Positions 35,979 through 45,431 are shown, counted from the stretch's first letter. The stretch: DNA of 64,000 nucleotides from Candidatus Melainabacteria bacterium (GCA_003258735.1 QHME01000002.1:192751-256750); one strand, 5' to 3'. The notes: generated by a model from the sequence alone, not told the origin. Numbers and translations: made by a program.

Positions 35979-37010
35979 TTAAGAACCGAAATAATTCATC
36001 AAACCATCGTGAAGTTTCTCGTTTTTGCAAAGCTTTTTGAGTTTAGAAATTGCGCGATTTTCAATTTGACGAATTCTTTCTCTTGAAACCCCATATTGAG
36101 AACCAATTTCATCAAGAGTTTTCTTCACTCCGTTATTATCTAATCCATAACGCAAAATCAAAACATCACGTTCTTTTTGGCTAAGTTGATTTAGAATTGT
36201 CCTAATATCTTCTAACAAGTTATCTTGAGTAACTTTACCATCAGGTGTAATTGTTGAATTATCCACAATAAAATCTGCAATTTTGGAAGAATCTTCATCA
36301 GATGTAGCCGGAGTATCCATGCTCACTGTTGATTGAGCAGATTTTATAATTGATGTTAATTTTGAAACAGGTAAACCTAATCTATACGCAATTTCTTGTT
36401 TTGTTGGTGGATGACCAAGCTCTGTAGTCAAATCAATTGTTGCTCTTCTAATTTTACCAATAGAATCAATCATGTGAATCGGTAATCTGATAATCCTTGC
36501 CTTATCGGCAATTGCTCGTGTGATAGATTGTTGAATCCACCATGTTGCGTAAGTTGAAAACTTGTAACCTTTTTTATAGTCAAAACGTCCTGCGGCTTTG
36601 ATTAAACCGACATTACCCTCTTGAATCAAATCAAGAAAAGACAACCCTCTTCCAATATATTTTTTTGCAATACTTACAACCAAACGCAAATTAGCATTAA
36701 CCAAAACATCTTTAGCAAATTCGTCATGGTTTTCTTGTATTTTTTTAGCCAAATCTAATTCTTCAGCTGAAGATAAAAGCGGAATTTTTCCAATTTGTCT
36801 TAAATAAATTTTTACACTATCATCAGAATTTACGGAAAGCAAACTTTCTTGAACTTTTGGATCTTCAACAGATTTTAAGACATCTTCTCCATCTTCAACT
36901 TCAGAAGTAGATTCCAAATCCTGTAATTTTTTAAAATCAATATTTTCATCCGAAATATCGTCTGTCATTATACCAAAATGTTCAAATTCTTTTTTCACTA
37001 TATGCTCCAA
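35979..37010 (-). CDS. rpoD: Primary RNA polymerase sigma factor (RpoD/SigA)
   Basis: 343 residues. Region 1.2 ([17 protein letters not shown]), region 2 ([59 protein letters not shown] in pieces), region 3 ([22 protein letters not shown]) and region 4 ([27 protein letters not shown]) are complete. Region 1.1 is short and acidic, as in cyanobacterial SigA. The region 2.4 helix with YATWWIQQ reads the -10, and the extended -10 motifs seen in this window agree with a sigma70-type factor. Confidence 0.95.
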   Translation of the reverse strand: MEHIVKKEFEHFGIMTDDISDENIDFKKLQDLESTSEVEDGEDVLKSVEDPKVQESLLSVNSDDSVKIYLRQIGKIPLLSSAEELDLAKKIQENHDEFAKDVLVNANLRLVVSIAKKYIGRGLSFLDLIQEGNVGLIKAAGRFDYKKGYKFSTYATWWIQQSITRAIADKARIIRLPIHMIDSIGKIRRATIDLTTELGHPPTKQEIAYRLGLPVSKLTSIIKSAQSTVSMDTPATSDEDSSKIADFIVDNSTITPDGKVTQDNLLEDIRTILNQLSQKERDVLILRYGLDNNGVKKTLDEIGSQYGVSRERIRQIENRAISKLKKLCKNEKLHDGLMNYFGS

Positions 37011-37066
37011 TCTTACACGTGTATGATATAACTAAGAATTATTTTTGTACTCATCTGATTGTATTA

Positions 37067-37813
37067 TTATTTTTTTACTAATTTTTGGCGAAGTGTTTCA
37101 AAAATAATAGCGCTCAAAGCATTAGATACGTTCAGAGAATTGAAACTGTTTTGCATAGGAATTTTTACCACAAAATCTGAAGCTTTGAGTAAAGATTTAG
37201 AAACCCCTGCATGCTCAGCTCCCATGATAATTGCAAAGTTCATATCATCATATTTAACATCATAGTAATTATCATTTGCTGATGCATCAGTTGCAATTAT
37301 CCACCAGTTGTTATCCTTTAGTTTTTGAACTGCGTTGACAAGACTATTTACTTTTATGATTGGGATATGATTTATTGCACCTGCACTGATTTTTTCAACC
37401 ACAGAATTAACCTGAACATTTCTTCGCGATGGGATAATTATTCCGTCAACGCCTGCACATACACAAGTTCTTATTATTGCACCAAGATTGTGAGAATCTT
37501 CCACACCATCAAGGATTACAAGAGAAGAATTTGTATGATTCTTACTTGAAATAAAATCATCCAAATCCATATATTTTACAGGTGAAATTTGAGCAATAAT
37601 ACCTTGATGATTAAACTCTGCATAAGGTTGAAATTTTTCCTTTGCAACAAATTGAAAAACAATTCCGCGCTCTTGTGCCAATTCTTTGATTTTAGAAATT
37701 TTATTATCTGAATGAATGTTTTTAGAAATTAAAATCTTGTTAATTTCTCTATTTCCAGCAATTAAGGCTTCCATCACAGAATTTTTACCAAATATTATTT
37801 CAGAATTTTCCAT
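37067..37813 (-). CDS. rlmB: TrmH/SpoU-family 23S rRNA or tRNA 2'-O-methyltransferase
   Basis: 248 residues from the ATG at 37813; an upstream in-frame TTG at 37843 would overlap nadA, while GGAGG lies 12 bases before 37813. N-terminal RNA-binding L30e-like part (IFGKNSVMEALIAGNREINKILIS) then SPOUT domain: LDGVEDSHNLGAIIRTC, VEKISAGAINHIPI, IIMGAEHAGVSKSLL and FNSLNVSNALSAIIFE, the RlmB motifs 1-3. Methylates G2251 of 23S rRNA in E. coli. Starts immediately after nadA and is cotranscribed. Confidence 0.92.
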   Translation of the reverse strand: MENSEIIFGKNSVMEALIAGNREINKILISKNIHSDNKISKIKELAQERGIVFQFVAKEKFQPYAEFNHQGIIAQISPVKYMDLDDFISSKNHTNSSLVILDGVEDSHNLGAIIRTCVCAGVDGIIIPSRRNVQVNSVVEKISAGAINHIPIIKVNSLVNAVQKLKDNNWWIIATDASANDNYYDVKYDDMNFAIIMGAEHAGVSKSLLKASDFVVKIPMQNSFNSLNVSNALSAIIFETLRQKLVKK

Positions 37814-37814
37814 A

Positions 37815-38723
37815 TTATTTTGAAGCCTCCAACATTTTATCAATACAAGTTACCGCACGTTTTGCAATTTCAGGATCTACAGTAATTTCGTTTTTACCTG
37901 TTTTCAAAACTTCTAAAATATCTTCAAGAGATGTCATTTTCATATTTGGACAAACAATGTTGTTTTTAACAGGAATAAATTCTTTTTCAGGATAATCTCG
38001 TTTCAATCTGTCTACAACCCCTTGTTCTGTTGCAATAATAAACGATTTATTATCACTGTTTTTAGCATAATTCATGATACCTGTTGTGCTGCCAACATAA
38101 TCCGCCATAGCAGAGACAGACATGTGACACTCTGGATGCGCCAAAACAAGCGCATTCGGATGTTCTTCTCTTGCTTTTTCAATATCGGCAGGTCTAATTT
38201 GTAAATGTGTCGGACAGAAACCGGGATATGTGATAACTTCAATATTACCCAATTGTTTTTCAACCCATTTGCCAAGATATGTATCAGGTAAGAATAATAT
38301 TTTCTCAGCATTAAGATTTTTCACTACCTTAACCGCATTTGAACTTGTACAACACAAATCACATTCAGCCTTGACCTCAGCAGTTGAATTTACATAACAA
38401 ACTACAGGAATATCAGGGTGAGCTGTCTTGAACTCCATAAGCTGTCTGTGGTTAATCATATCCGCCATTCTACAGCCTGCATCAATTTGCGGTAATAAAA
38501 CTTTTTTGTTTGGTGATAAGATTTTTGCAGTTTGAGCCATAAAATAAACTCCTGCAAATACTATAATTTCAGCATCAGTTTCTGCCGCAACCTGACTCAA
38601 CTTTAGAGAATCTCCGACATAGTCAGCAACCAAGTCAATTTCTACAGGTTGGTAACAATGCGCCAATATAACAGCTTTCTTTTCTTTCTTTAATTTATTA
38701 ATACTCTCAACTATGTTCTGCAT
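37815..38723 (-). CDS. nadA: Quinolinate synthase
   Basis: 302 residues. NadA condenses iminoaspartate and dihydroxyacetone phosphate to quinolinate for NAD. It needs a [4Fe-4S] cluster whose three Cys are in NSTAEVKAECDLCCTSSNAV (~107-126), GFCPTH and in the region near NNIVCPNMKM. Motifs AHCYQPVEIDLVADYVGDSL and VYFMAQTAKILSPNK at the N-terminus are typical. Followed without a gap by rlmB. nadB and nadC are not in the window. Confidence 0.95.
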   Translation of the reverse strand: MQNIVESINKLKKEKKAVILAHCYQPVEIDLVADYVGDSLKLSQVAAETDAEIIVFAGVYFMAQTAKILSPNKKVLLPQIDAGCRMADMINHRQLMEFKTAHPDIPVVCYVNSTAEVKAECDLCCTSSNAVKVVKNLNAEKILFLPDTYLGKWVEKQLGNIEVITYPGFCPTHLQIRPADIEKAREEHPNALVLAHPECHMSVSAMADYVGSTTGIMNYAKNSDNKSFIIATEQGVVDRLKRDYPEKEFIPVKNNIVCPNMKMTSLEDILEVLKTGKNEITVDPEIAKRAVTCIDKMLEASK

Positions 38724-38834
38724 TTGAAATATATTATCCTCCGTTTGGTGTAAATTTATGTTAAGATATTCTCATTTATAAAAAATATTGTATAATAAAA
38801 ATAAGAATATAGTAAGAAGAATATAAAGGTAGAT

Positions 38835-40568
38835 ATGTCACTAAACAGTTTATTTGGAATGGGTGGAGGTAAAGATTTATACATATCTGTATCACCTGCC
38901 TGTGGATTAGAAATGATTGAGCTTGATAAACATGGAAATGTTAAGTCTTATGCTCAAACACCGTTGGAATATAATGAAGCTCAGAGAGAAATCTCCAATT
39001 ATGATGAATTTAAAGCAGGTTTGGAAACTTTATTCCAAATGCGTAATATAAACCCAGCCAAGGCAAACATTTATCTAAGTGTACCGACTGTATGGTTCGG
39101 AACAAAAGAAGGTTTGCCATTATTGCTAGATGATAATGCCATTACAAACATCGTTATCGGAGAATTGGAACAGACTTATGTATTTAAAAGAAAAGAACCG
39201 TTACCATTTTGGTTTGACGCATTAGCTTCAACTAATTCTGATTCAAGAAACGTATTTTACACTGCGGTACAAAAAGAAGCAATTGAATCTATTCGTGGCA
39301 TTATTACCTCTATGGGGGCAAACTTAGCAGGGGTTGAATGTTCACTTTTCGCAGATTTAAAAGGTTTATTAGCTACAGGAATTGCTGCAGAGCAAATGCA
39401 AGATAGCAATTCTTGGAGTTTGATGATTGTAAACAACAGTGGTTTCCAAATGCTTGGACTTCAAGGCAAAAGAATCCTTGAATACTATGAAGAACCATTA
39501 CCAATCAAATCGTATGAAGGCGAAGAAATTTATTCAGCAATTGAAAATGCTGCTCAAATTGCCTTAATGAGTACACCATCAAGTTCTTTAGTTGTTTTAT
39601 CTGAAACAGATTTAGTTTCTGCTGAAATTTTAGCAGGACGTTTACAATTTGGTGGTTCTACAATTTACGTTGAAGATAACCAATTCCGTAAAGAACCTTT
39701 GATGGATATGAGCTTGAATATCCTATCTGAAGACCAATTAAAAGTTTCTTTACACGCAATCGGTCACATGGCACCTCCGGGAGCAATGCCTGTAGACGTT
39801 GACTTTATTGCAGAAAAAGGTAAAGCAAAATCTCAAGTAGCAGTTATCGAGATTCCTTTAGGTAATGGTCAAGTATTTGAATTAACTCCACAAAAAGCGA
39901 TAGTGATTGTTATTATTCTGGCTGCACTTATTATGGCACCACTAGGGGGCGCGTATGCTTGGACAGGTGGCTTAGTTACAAAAGCGCAAGAAGAAAATAC
40001 TGCTTTAGATAATCAAATTACTGATTTGGATGCACAAATCAAACAATACGAAAAACAAGACGGTAAAGCTGAATTTGATGCTGTTGCAGAAATTGAAAAA
40101 GTTTTGAAAAATAACAGAACAAAAATTCAAGTATATGCCGCATTAGGACAATTTATTCCTAAAAACTTGTATTTAACATACTTCATCACAGGTGATGATG
40201 GTTTAATCAATATCAAAGGTTGTGCAGATTCTGTTGAAGATGTTTACGTATTCTTCAAAAATATGAAAGAATCTTTAACTGATTCAAAACTTCGCTTGAG
40301 CAAGTTGGATTTGAAATCAGGTTCGCTTGATACAGTTGTAAACAGTACAGCATCAACAATCGACAACGCACCATACGTATTTGAAATTACAAATATGGAC
40401 GAAAATCAGTTAAAAGCATTTATGAATAAGTTATCTGGTAGTTCTGACAAAAAAGATAAAAAAGATAACAATTCTAACTCAAATGATAATGCTCAACAGC
40501 AGCAAGATGCACAAAACAACAATAATAACAATAACAATGCTGCAAATAACGAACAACAACAACAATAA
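38835..40568 (+). CDS. PilM-PilN fusion, type IV pilus inner-membrane assembly
   Basis: 577 residues. Residues 1-~345 are a PilM-like actin-fold cytoplasmic domain (LYISVSPACGLEMIEL, FYTAVQKEAIESI, SLMIVNNSGFQMLGLQ). Residues ~360-385 form one membrane segment (AIVIVIILAALIMAPLGGAYAW), then a periplasmic coiled coil and a PilN-like ferredoxin-fold domain (AALGQFIPKNLYLTYFI, INIKGCADSVEDVYVFFKN). The tail is rich in Asn and Gln. PilM and PilN are separate in most bacteria; here they are one chain. The next gene, a PilO-like protein, starts 19 bases later. Confidence 0.75.
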   Translation: MSLNSLFGMGGGKDLYISVSPACGLEMIELDKHGNVKSYAQTPLEYNEAQREISNYDEFKAGLETLFQMRNINPAKANIYLSVPTVWFGTKEGLPLLLDDNAITNIVIGELEQTYVFKRKEPLPFWFDALASTNSDSRNVFYTAVQKEAIESIRGIITSMGANLAGVECSLFADLKGLLATGIAAEQMQDSNSWSLMIVNNSGFQMLGLQGKRILEYYEEPLPIKSYEGEEIYSAIENAAQIALMSTPSSSLVVLSETDLVSAEILAGRLQFGGSTIYVEDNQFRKEPLMDMSLNILSEDQLKVSLHAIGHMAPPGAMPVDVDFIAEKGKAKSQVAVIEIPLGNGQVFELTPQKAIVIVIILAALIMAPLGGAYAWTGGLVTKAQEENTALDNQITDLDAQIKQYEKQDGKAEFDAVAEIEKVLKNNRTKIQVYAALGQFIPKNLYLTYFITGDDGLINIKGCADSVEDVYVFFKNMKESLTDSKLRLSKLDLKSGSLDTVVNSTASTIDNAPYVFEITNMDENQLKAFMNKLSGSSDKKDKKDNNSNSNDNAQQQQDAQNNNNNNNNAANNEQQQQ

Positions 40569-40587
40569 TATTTAAAGGATAAAATAA

Positions 40588-41175
40588 ATGGATAGTGAAA
40601 AATTAAAACAGTTTATAATTCCAATAGCATTGATAATTTTGCTACTTGCAGGTGTTTGCTATGTTGCTCCTAAAATAATTGAAAATTACCAAAGCTACAC
40701 AGCAGCACAAGCAGAAATTGAAACTAAGAAAACAACTGTTCAAGAAAAACAAGCAAAGCTTGATGAGTACAAACGTAAAGCTGAAGAAGAACAGAAAAAA
40801 GAAGAAGAAAGTGCAAAAAGCGAAAAGCCTTTCTACAAACCTGTTATGTCAGGCTTAGATACAGAAGCAGTTATTGCAGGTGAATTTGCAGAAGTTCTTC
40901 AACTTGTTAGAGCTAATCAAATCAAAGTTCGTTCAATCAAATACGATTATGACCCTGCTGACGATGCTTTCGTTCAAGGTGCAGGCGACAAATACAACGT
41001 AGCAAGATTGAATATGGAAATGATTGCAAATTATTCTAATTACGATAACTTCTTGAAAGAACTATACAGACACCAACACTTTATGGATATTCAATCAGCA
41101 GAAATTGTTCCATACAAGAAAAATAAACGAGTTCTGTTGATTAACTTTAAAGTTAAATTATACGCTAAAAAATAA
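40588..41175 (+). CDS. PilO-like type IV pilus assembly protein
   Basis: 195 residues. One N-terminal membrane segment (~9-27, FIIPIALIILLLAGVCYVA) is followed by a coiled coil (ENYQSYTAAQAEIETKKTTVQEKQAKLDEYKRKAEEE region) and a ferredoxin-like C-terminal domain (FAEVLQLVRANQIKVRSIKYDY, YSNYDNFLKELYRHQHFMDI) as in PilO/GspM. Follows the PilM-PilN fusion at 19 bases, matching the pilM-N-O order. PilP and PilQ are not adjacent. Ends at the bidirectional hairpin 41188-41224. Confidence 0.75.
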   Translation: MDSEKLKQFIIPIALIILLLAGVCYVAPKIIENYQSYTAAQAEIETKKTTVQEKQAKLDEYKRKAEEEQKKEEESAKSEKPFYKPVMSGLDTEAVIAGEFAEVLQLVRANQIKVRSIKYDYDPADDAFVQGAGDKYNVARLNMEMIANYSNYDNFLKELYRHQHFMDIQSAEIVPYKKNKRVLLINFKVKLYAKK

Positions 41176-41187
41176 TTTGATAAATAT

Positions 41188-41224
41188 AAAAAAAAGGAGA
41201 TACAAATTGTATCTCCTTTTTTTT
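41188..41224. terminator. Bidirectional terminator, pilO-like versus radical SAM gene
   Basis: GGAGATACAA/TTGTATCTCC stem (41196-41205, 41207-41216) flanked by A8 and T8, giving U-runs on both strands. It separates convergent genes. Confidence 0.9.
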
Positions 41225-42074
41225 ATGCGAACTTAGAATAGTCCACTCCAAACAAAATACCTTCTGCTTTTGCACAAGTACTGCAAAAGCTTGTTTCCAG
41301 TGAACATTTTTTGTTATAGTCCGTAAAAGAACTACCACAACGACCTCTATAATCATTTGCCAAAAACGGACAAGTGTAGACACCGGAAGTTGTCAATATT
41401 CTACCATATTCACAGTCTAAATTTTTCGCTGACGAAATTTCACACTGTTGATTATTACTTTTATCATGCCAAGGAATTATTTGTAAATTTGATTCATTCA
41501 TATCAAAATTATTCTTTTTAAAAATTGAATTAAATCCTGATATGATTTCATTTTTAGATAATTTGTAATAATTAGTAACTGTAATAATCGGATTAAAATC
41601 ATATTTCAACAAATGTTTAATCGCAAAAATAGCATGCCTGTATGCCCCACGATACCTAATATCATCATTTTTCACTTCTTCATAATTATCGATACTGATT
41701 TTAAAAATAATCTCATTTGAAGATTCATCCTCCACCTTTTTTAAAAACCTTGCTTTTTTCTCATTTATAAATGATCCATTTGTAAAAATACACACATTTG
41801 AACGTTTCAAACAAAGCCTCAAAATTGCATTAAAATCAGGATGTGTCATAGGTTCTGCACCTGTTAGGATTATACATTCGATTTTTTCATTCATTGTTTC
41901 ATTCAATGCTTGTTTTACCAATTCAATATTAATAAAATCTGACTCCTTTTTATATCTTGGAAAGTCCAAATAACAATGTTTGCAGTGCTGGTTACAATTT
42001 TTTGCAGTCATCTCAATGAACAAATTATTCAAAGCTTTCATGTTGATAACTTCTGATTGATAAATACTTTTCAT
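41223..42074 (-). CDS. Radical SAM protein with C-terminal Cys-rich (SPASM-like) region
   Basis: 283 residues from the ATG at 42074, chosen because GAGGAG lies 7 bases upstream. The [4Fe-4S]/SAM motif is CNQHCKHC (CxxxCxxC, residues ~26-33) with IECIILTGAEPMTHPDF and IFTNGSFI as further radical SAM features. The C-terminus has many Cys (DCEYGRILTTSGVYTCPF, RGRCGSS, KKCSLETSFCSTCAK) that could bind auxiliary Fe-S clusters. The substrate is unknown. Divergent from an HMGL-like aldolase, with which it may share control. Confidence 0.85.
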   Translation of the reverse strand: MKSIYQSEVINMKALNNLFIEMTAKNCNQHCKHCYLDFPRYKKESDFINIELVKQALNETMNEKIECIILTGAEPMTHPDFNAILRLCLKRSNVCIFTNGSFINEKKARFLKKVEDESSNEIIFKISIDNYEEVKNDDIRYRGAYRHAIFAIKHLLKYDFNPIITVTNYYKLSKNEIISGFNSIFKKNNFDMNESNLQIIPWHDKSNNQQCEISSAKNLDCEYGRILTTSGVYTCPFLANDYRGRCGSSFTDYNKKCSLETSFCSTCAKAEGILFGVDYSKFA

Positions 42075-42148
42075 AATAAAACTCCTCAATTGACATATTC
42101 ATGTTGTGGCAGTTGAGATTTAAAATAAATTATCCACCATGGCAAAAC

Positions 42149-42179
42149 TTGACAAAAAATATTACCCATGTGCTAATAT
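42149..42179 (+). promoter_or_regulatory. Promoter of the HMGL-like aldolase, probably leaderless
   Basis: TTGACA at 42149-42154 and an extended -10 TGC-TAATAT at 42171-42179 (19-base spacing). The -10 ends six bases before the ATG at 42186, so the transcript would start at the initiation codon. Confidence 0.55.
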
Positions 42180-42185
42180 CTTAAT

Positions 42186-42899
42186 ATGGTTAAAATTTTA
42201 GACTGTACTACAAGAGATGGTGGACATACCACAAATTGGACTTTTAGTGATGATTTTGTTAAAAATTTAATTGCTGAATTAAATTCTAATGGTGCAACTT
42301 ATTACGAAATAGGTTATAGAAACCATTTTGATACAGAAGGCAAAGGAAAATTTTACAAATGCACTCCTGAATTTTTGCAAAAATATTACCAAATTAAAGG
42401 TAATTTACAATTAGGTGTAATGACAGATACCTCAAGGTATTCAGAAAAAGATTTTCCCAATAGCAAGGAGGATTTTATTGATTTTATCAGAATTGCCTGT
42501 CATCCTGATAGAATCCGTGAAACACTTGGAATATCAAAAGATTTATACGACAAAGGGTACAAAGTTTTCATTCAACTTATGGAAATCAATAATGTTGATG
42601 AGGCTGGATATTTAAGCCTTTTTGAATGGGAACATAAAGAGATTTTAGAAAGCCTGTATTTTGCTGATAGCTACGGAGTATTACACCCATCAGAAATAGA
42701 ACATTATTATAACAAGTTAGCAATGATTGGATTTGAAAAAATAAGTTTCCATGCTCATAATACAATCGCCATGGCTTTGCCAAACAGTTTGAAGGCTATT
42801 GAGTGCGGAGTTTGGTCAGTCGATGTGACCCAAAACGGCATTGGCCGAAATGGTGGAAACCTTGATAGTGCAGAACTGTTTGAACATTTTGTTCATTAA
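42186..42899 (+). CDS. HMGL-like (pyruvate carboxyltransferase fold) aldolase
   Basis: 237 residues, DRE-TIM barrel. The signature ILDCTTRDGGHTTNWTF at the N-terminus holds the R-D catalytic pair (LDxTxRDG). The barrel's metal-binding His pair is FHAHNTIAMA (~195), and GIGRNGGNLD closes the barrel as in 4-hydroxy-2-oxovalerate aldolase/HMG-CoA lyase. At 237 residues it is shorter than usual (~300), with no extra C-terminal domain. Divergent from a radical SAM gene. Substrate unknown; a combined pathway is inference from position. Confidence 0.75.
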   Translation: MVKILDCTTRDGGHTTNWTFSDDFVKNLIAELNSNGATYYEIGYRNHFDTEGKGKFYKCTPEFLQKYYQIKGNLQLGVMTDTSRYSEKDFPNSKEDFIDFIRIACHPDRIRETLGISKDLYDKGYKVFIQLMEINNVDEAGYLSLFEWEHKEILESLYFADSYGVLHPSEIEHYYNKLAMIGFEKISFHAHNTIAMALPNSLKAIECGVWSVDVTQNGIGRNGGNLDSAELFEHFVH

Positions 42900-42979
42900 G
42901 CTCAACAAATCATAAAGTGAACATGTACAATTCCGAACTGCTGATTTTTGTCAAATTGAATGCATTTAGCGCAACTACA

Positions 42980-43010
42980 AAAATCCATAACTAGTATAGT
43001 TATGGATTTT
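42980..43010. terminator. Bidirectional terminator between aldolase and dapL
   Basis: 14-bp perfect stem AAAATCCATAACTA / TAGTTATGGATTTT with a 3-base loop (42994-42996). A/T runs on both sides. Confidence 0.85.
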
Positions 43011-43038
43011 TGCTCAATATAACATGCTTTTAGAAAAA

Positions 43039-44220
43039 CTATTTCAAAAACTCATCAAGTCTTTTTACAGCCTCAAGAGTATTTTCTCTACTACCAAATG
43101 AAGTTAATCGGAAATACCCTTCACCGTTTTTACCAAAACCTGAACCGGGAGTACCAACAATTTGAACATTATTCAACAAATAGTCAAAAAATTCCCAAGA
43201 AGTCATATTGTTAGGGCATTTCAACCAAATGTACGGAGAATGTTGTCCTCCAATGTGCCAAATATTGTGACGTTTTAGCGTGTCTGCAATAATTTTTGCA
43301 TTCTCTTTGTAGTAATTAAGATTTTCTTGAATTTCTTTTTGCCCTTCTTCTGTGAATACAGCCTCTGCACCTCTTTGGATAATATATGGAACACCATTAA
43401 ATTTTGTTGTTTGACGCCTCAACCACATTTTATTAAGTGACATTTTGTCAAAAACTAAAGCCTTTGGTACTACTGTGTAACCGCATCTTGTACCAGTAAA
43501 GCCTGCCATTTTTGATAATGAGCAAAATTCAATAGCACAACTTTTAGCACCTTCTATTTCATAAATACTTCTTGGAAGTTCCTTATCCGTAATAAAACAT
43601 TCATAAGCAGAGTCAAATAAAATTATTGATTGATTTTTATTTGCATAATCAACCCAAGATTTTAATTGAGCCTTGTTATACACAGCTCCTGTCGGATTAT
43701 TTGGAGAACAAATATAAATAATATCAGCTTTGATTGACTCATCCGGCAACGGCAAGAAATTATTTTCAGCATTTGCATCAATATAAACAATTTTTCTGCC
43801 TGCCATAGTATTTGTGTCAACATAAACAGGATAAACAGGGTCAGGTACTAAAACAGTATTGTTAACATCAAATAAGTCCAAAATATTTCCTAAATCAGAC
43901 TTTGCACCATCTGAGATAAAAATTTCATCATTATCTAATGCAACATGATTTGAGCGGTAATAGCTTTGAATTTTTGATTTCAAAAAATCATACCCTTGTT
44001 CAGGACCATAACCATGAAAAGTTTCTTTCACTCCCATTTCTTCAGATGCTTTTTTTAGTGCATTTACTACAACTTTGCATAATGGAAGAGTGACATCTCC
44101 AATTCCCAATTTGATGATTTTTTTATCAGGATTTTTTTGTGCAAATTCACTAACTTTTTTTGCAATTGTTGAAAATAAATAACTGTCTGCAATATTTTGG
44201 TAATTTTTGTTTACGTTCAT
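43039..44220 (-). CDS. dapL: LL-diaminopimelate aminotransferase
   Basis: 393 residues, class I/II PLP aminotransferase. DapL makes LL-diaminopimelate from tetrahydrodipicolinate in one step and is typical of Cyanobacteria, plants and relatives. The PLP lysine is in EFCSLSKMAGFTGTRCGYTV (~232-251). Other motifs: KLGIGDVTLPL near the N-terminus, SDGAKSDLGN, YICSPNNPTGAVY and SGFGKNGEGYFRLTSFGSRE. Provides meso-DAP for peptidoglycan and lysine. Confidence 0.95.
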   Translation of the reverse strand: MNVNKNYQNIADSYLFSTIAKKVSEFAQKNPDKKIIKLGIGDVTLPLCKVVVNALKKASEEMGVKETFHGYGPEQGYDFLKSKIQSYYRSNHVALDNDEIFISDGAKSDLGNILDLFDVNNTVLVPDPVYPVYVDTNTMAGRKIVYIDANAENNFLPLPDESIKADIIYICSPNNPTGAVYNKAQLKSWVDYANKNQSIILFDSAYECFITDKELPRSIYEIEGAKSCAIEFCSLSKMAGFTGTRCGYTVVPKALVFDKMSLNKMWLRRQTTKFNGVPYIIQRGAEAVFTEEGQKEIQENLNYYKENAKIIADTLKRHNIWHIGGQHSPYIWLKCPNNMTSWEFFDYLLNNVQIVGTPGSGFGKNGEGYFRLTSFGSRENTLEAVKRLDEFLK

Positions 44221-44333
44221 CTGTTATCCTCTTTTTATGTGCTATCTAGGTTAATTTTAACACAAATAAATGTTAAAATATATTTACCAAAGTTAATATT
44301 TTGACAAAAAATATTTTGTTTTTGACTTACTTT

Positions 44334-44342
44334 TGGTATAGT
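44334..44342 (+). promoter_or_regulatory. Extended -10 of the uridine kinase-like gene
   Basis: TGG-TATAGT at 44334-44342. Upstream TTGAC-like sequences exist (44301, 44322) but their spacing is poor. The start would be near 44349 and AAAGG precedes the ATG at 44392. Confidence 0.4.
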
Positions 44343-44391
44343 TTAAAAAAAGACTATGAATGTAGTATTTTGAAAAAGTAAAAGGTAAGTA

Positions 44392-45276
44392 ATGGCTGAA
44401 TATATTCTTCATAAAACAAAAGAAGAAACTACATTAAGAACAAAAAAAATGTACGTTTCAACTCCTTACAACAGAGTCCAAGCAGTAGAAGAGAGATTAA
44501 AAAAGATTTTTGAAGACGAAAAAAAATCAGAAGGTTCTATCCTTATTGATTACAACCCTCAAGTGTTGTCAAAGTTAGCAAAATACTTATCAGGACATAT
44601 TTCTCGTCCTGCATCTATCGGTATTGCCGGAGAAACAGCAAGTGGAAAATCTACAATTACTCTCGATATCATTGATACAATTAAATCTTTTGCAACCGAG
44701 TTTGAAATTGAAGATGCCATTACAAGAGTAAATACCGATGATTATTACTATGACCGTTCAGAAATGGTTAAGGCTGCTGGTAGCTTTGCAGAGTTTGCTA
44801 AAAACTATGATTTAGATGTTCCTCAGGCTCTTGAATTGGAATTAATGAGTGCTCACATTAAAGAATTATTGATGGGAAAATCAGTATTTCTTCCAAAATA
44901 TGACATGTCAGGAACTGCAAAAAGATTTGACAATTATACATTAGCTAATCCTTCCAAAATTATTATTTCGGAAGGATTGTTTACGCTTACAGAAAAAATT
45001 AAAGATGCATTTGACTTTAAAATTTATGTTGACGTAAATTCAAAAGTTCAAAAAGAAAGATTTTATGTCCGAGCAGCAGAAAGAGATTTAGGAAGTTCGG
45101 CTGATGGCATTTATAAAAACGCATCACAAAAAGCTGAAATCTACATCAGACCTTGCAAACAAGAGGCCGATATAATCTTGTCAGGGGAAGCCGTAAGAGC
45201 ACGATACAAAGCATTTTTAAATAAACTAATAAGCATCGTTCAACAAGAAAATTTTAGAAATAGAATTATTTTATAA
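44392..45276 (+). CDS. Uridine kinase/phosphoribulokinase-like P-loop kinase
   Basis: 294 residues. A ~80-residue N-terminal extension precedes the kinase. The P-loop is GIAGETASGKSTIT (~98-109), with VNTDDYYYD (~132) as the nucleoside-binding motif and YDMSGTAKRF later. IISEGLFTL is the Walker B-like strand. Belongs to the PRK/uridine kinase superfamily, which salvages uridine and cytidine to UMP/CMP. The extension and the exact substrate are unclear, so phosphoribulokinase-type activity cannot be excluded. Confidence 0.8.
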   Translation: MAEYILHKTKEETTLRTKKMYVSTPYNRVQAVEERLKKIFEDEKKSEGSILIDYNPQVLSKLAKYLSGHISRPASIGIAGETASGKSTITLDIIDTIKSFATEFEIEDAITRVNTDDYYYDRSEMVKAAGSFAEFAKNYDLDVPQALELELMSAHIKELLMGKSVFLPKYDMSGTAKRFDNYTLANPSKIIISEGLFTLTEKIKDAFDFKIYVDVNSKVQKERFYVRAAERDLGSSADGIYKNASQKAEIYIRPCKQEADIILSGEAVRARYKAFLNKLISIVQQENFRNRIIL

Positions 45277-45362
45277 AAAGATTAAAGAAGGTTTCTCAAT
45301 AAGCGCATTTGAAAAGATTCATTAACAGAAGCCCTTCCGAATTGTAACAAAATACTAATTTC

Positions 45363-45390
45363 TTGAAAAAACCGAAAGATACACTAAAAT
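45363..45390 (+). promoter_or_regulatory. Promoter of the autotransporter gene
   Basis: TTGAAA (45363-45368), 16-base spacer, TAAAAT (45385-45390). Start near 45397, 35 bases before the ATG at 45432. No good Shine-Dalgarno is visible. Confidence 0.5.
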
Positions 45391-45431
45391 ATTATTGGGA
45401 TAGGTATCTTTAACAGTAGATAAGAAATTAG

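Noticed and set aside
42075..42089. Longer start (TTG, 42089) for the radical SAM gene
   Set aside because: ATG at 42074 has GAGGAG seven bases upstream; the TTG has no such site.
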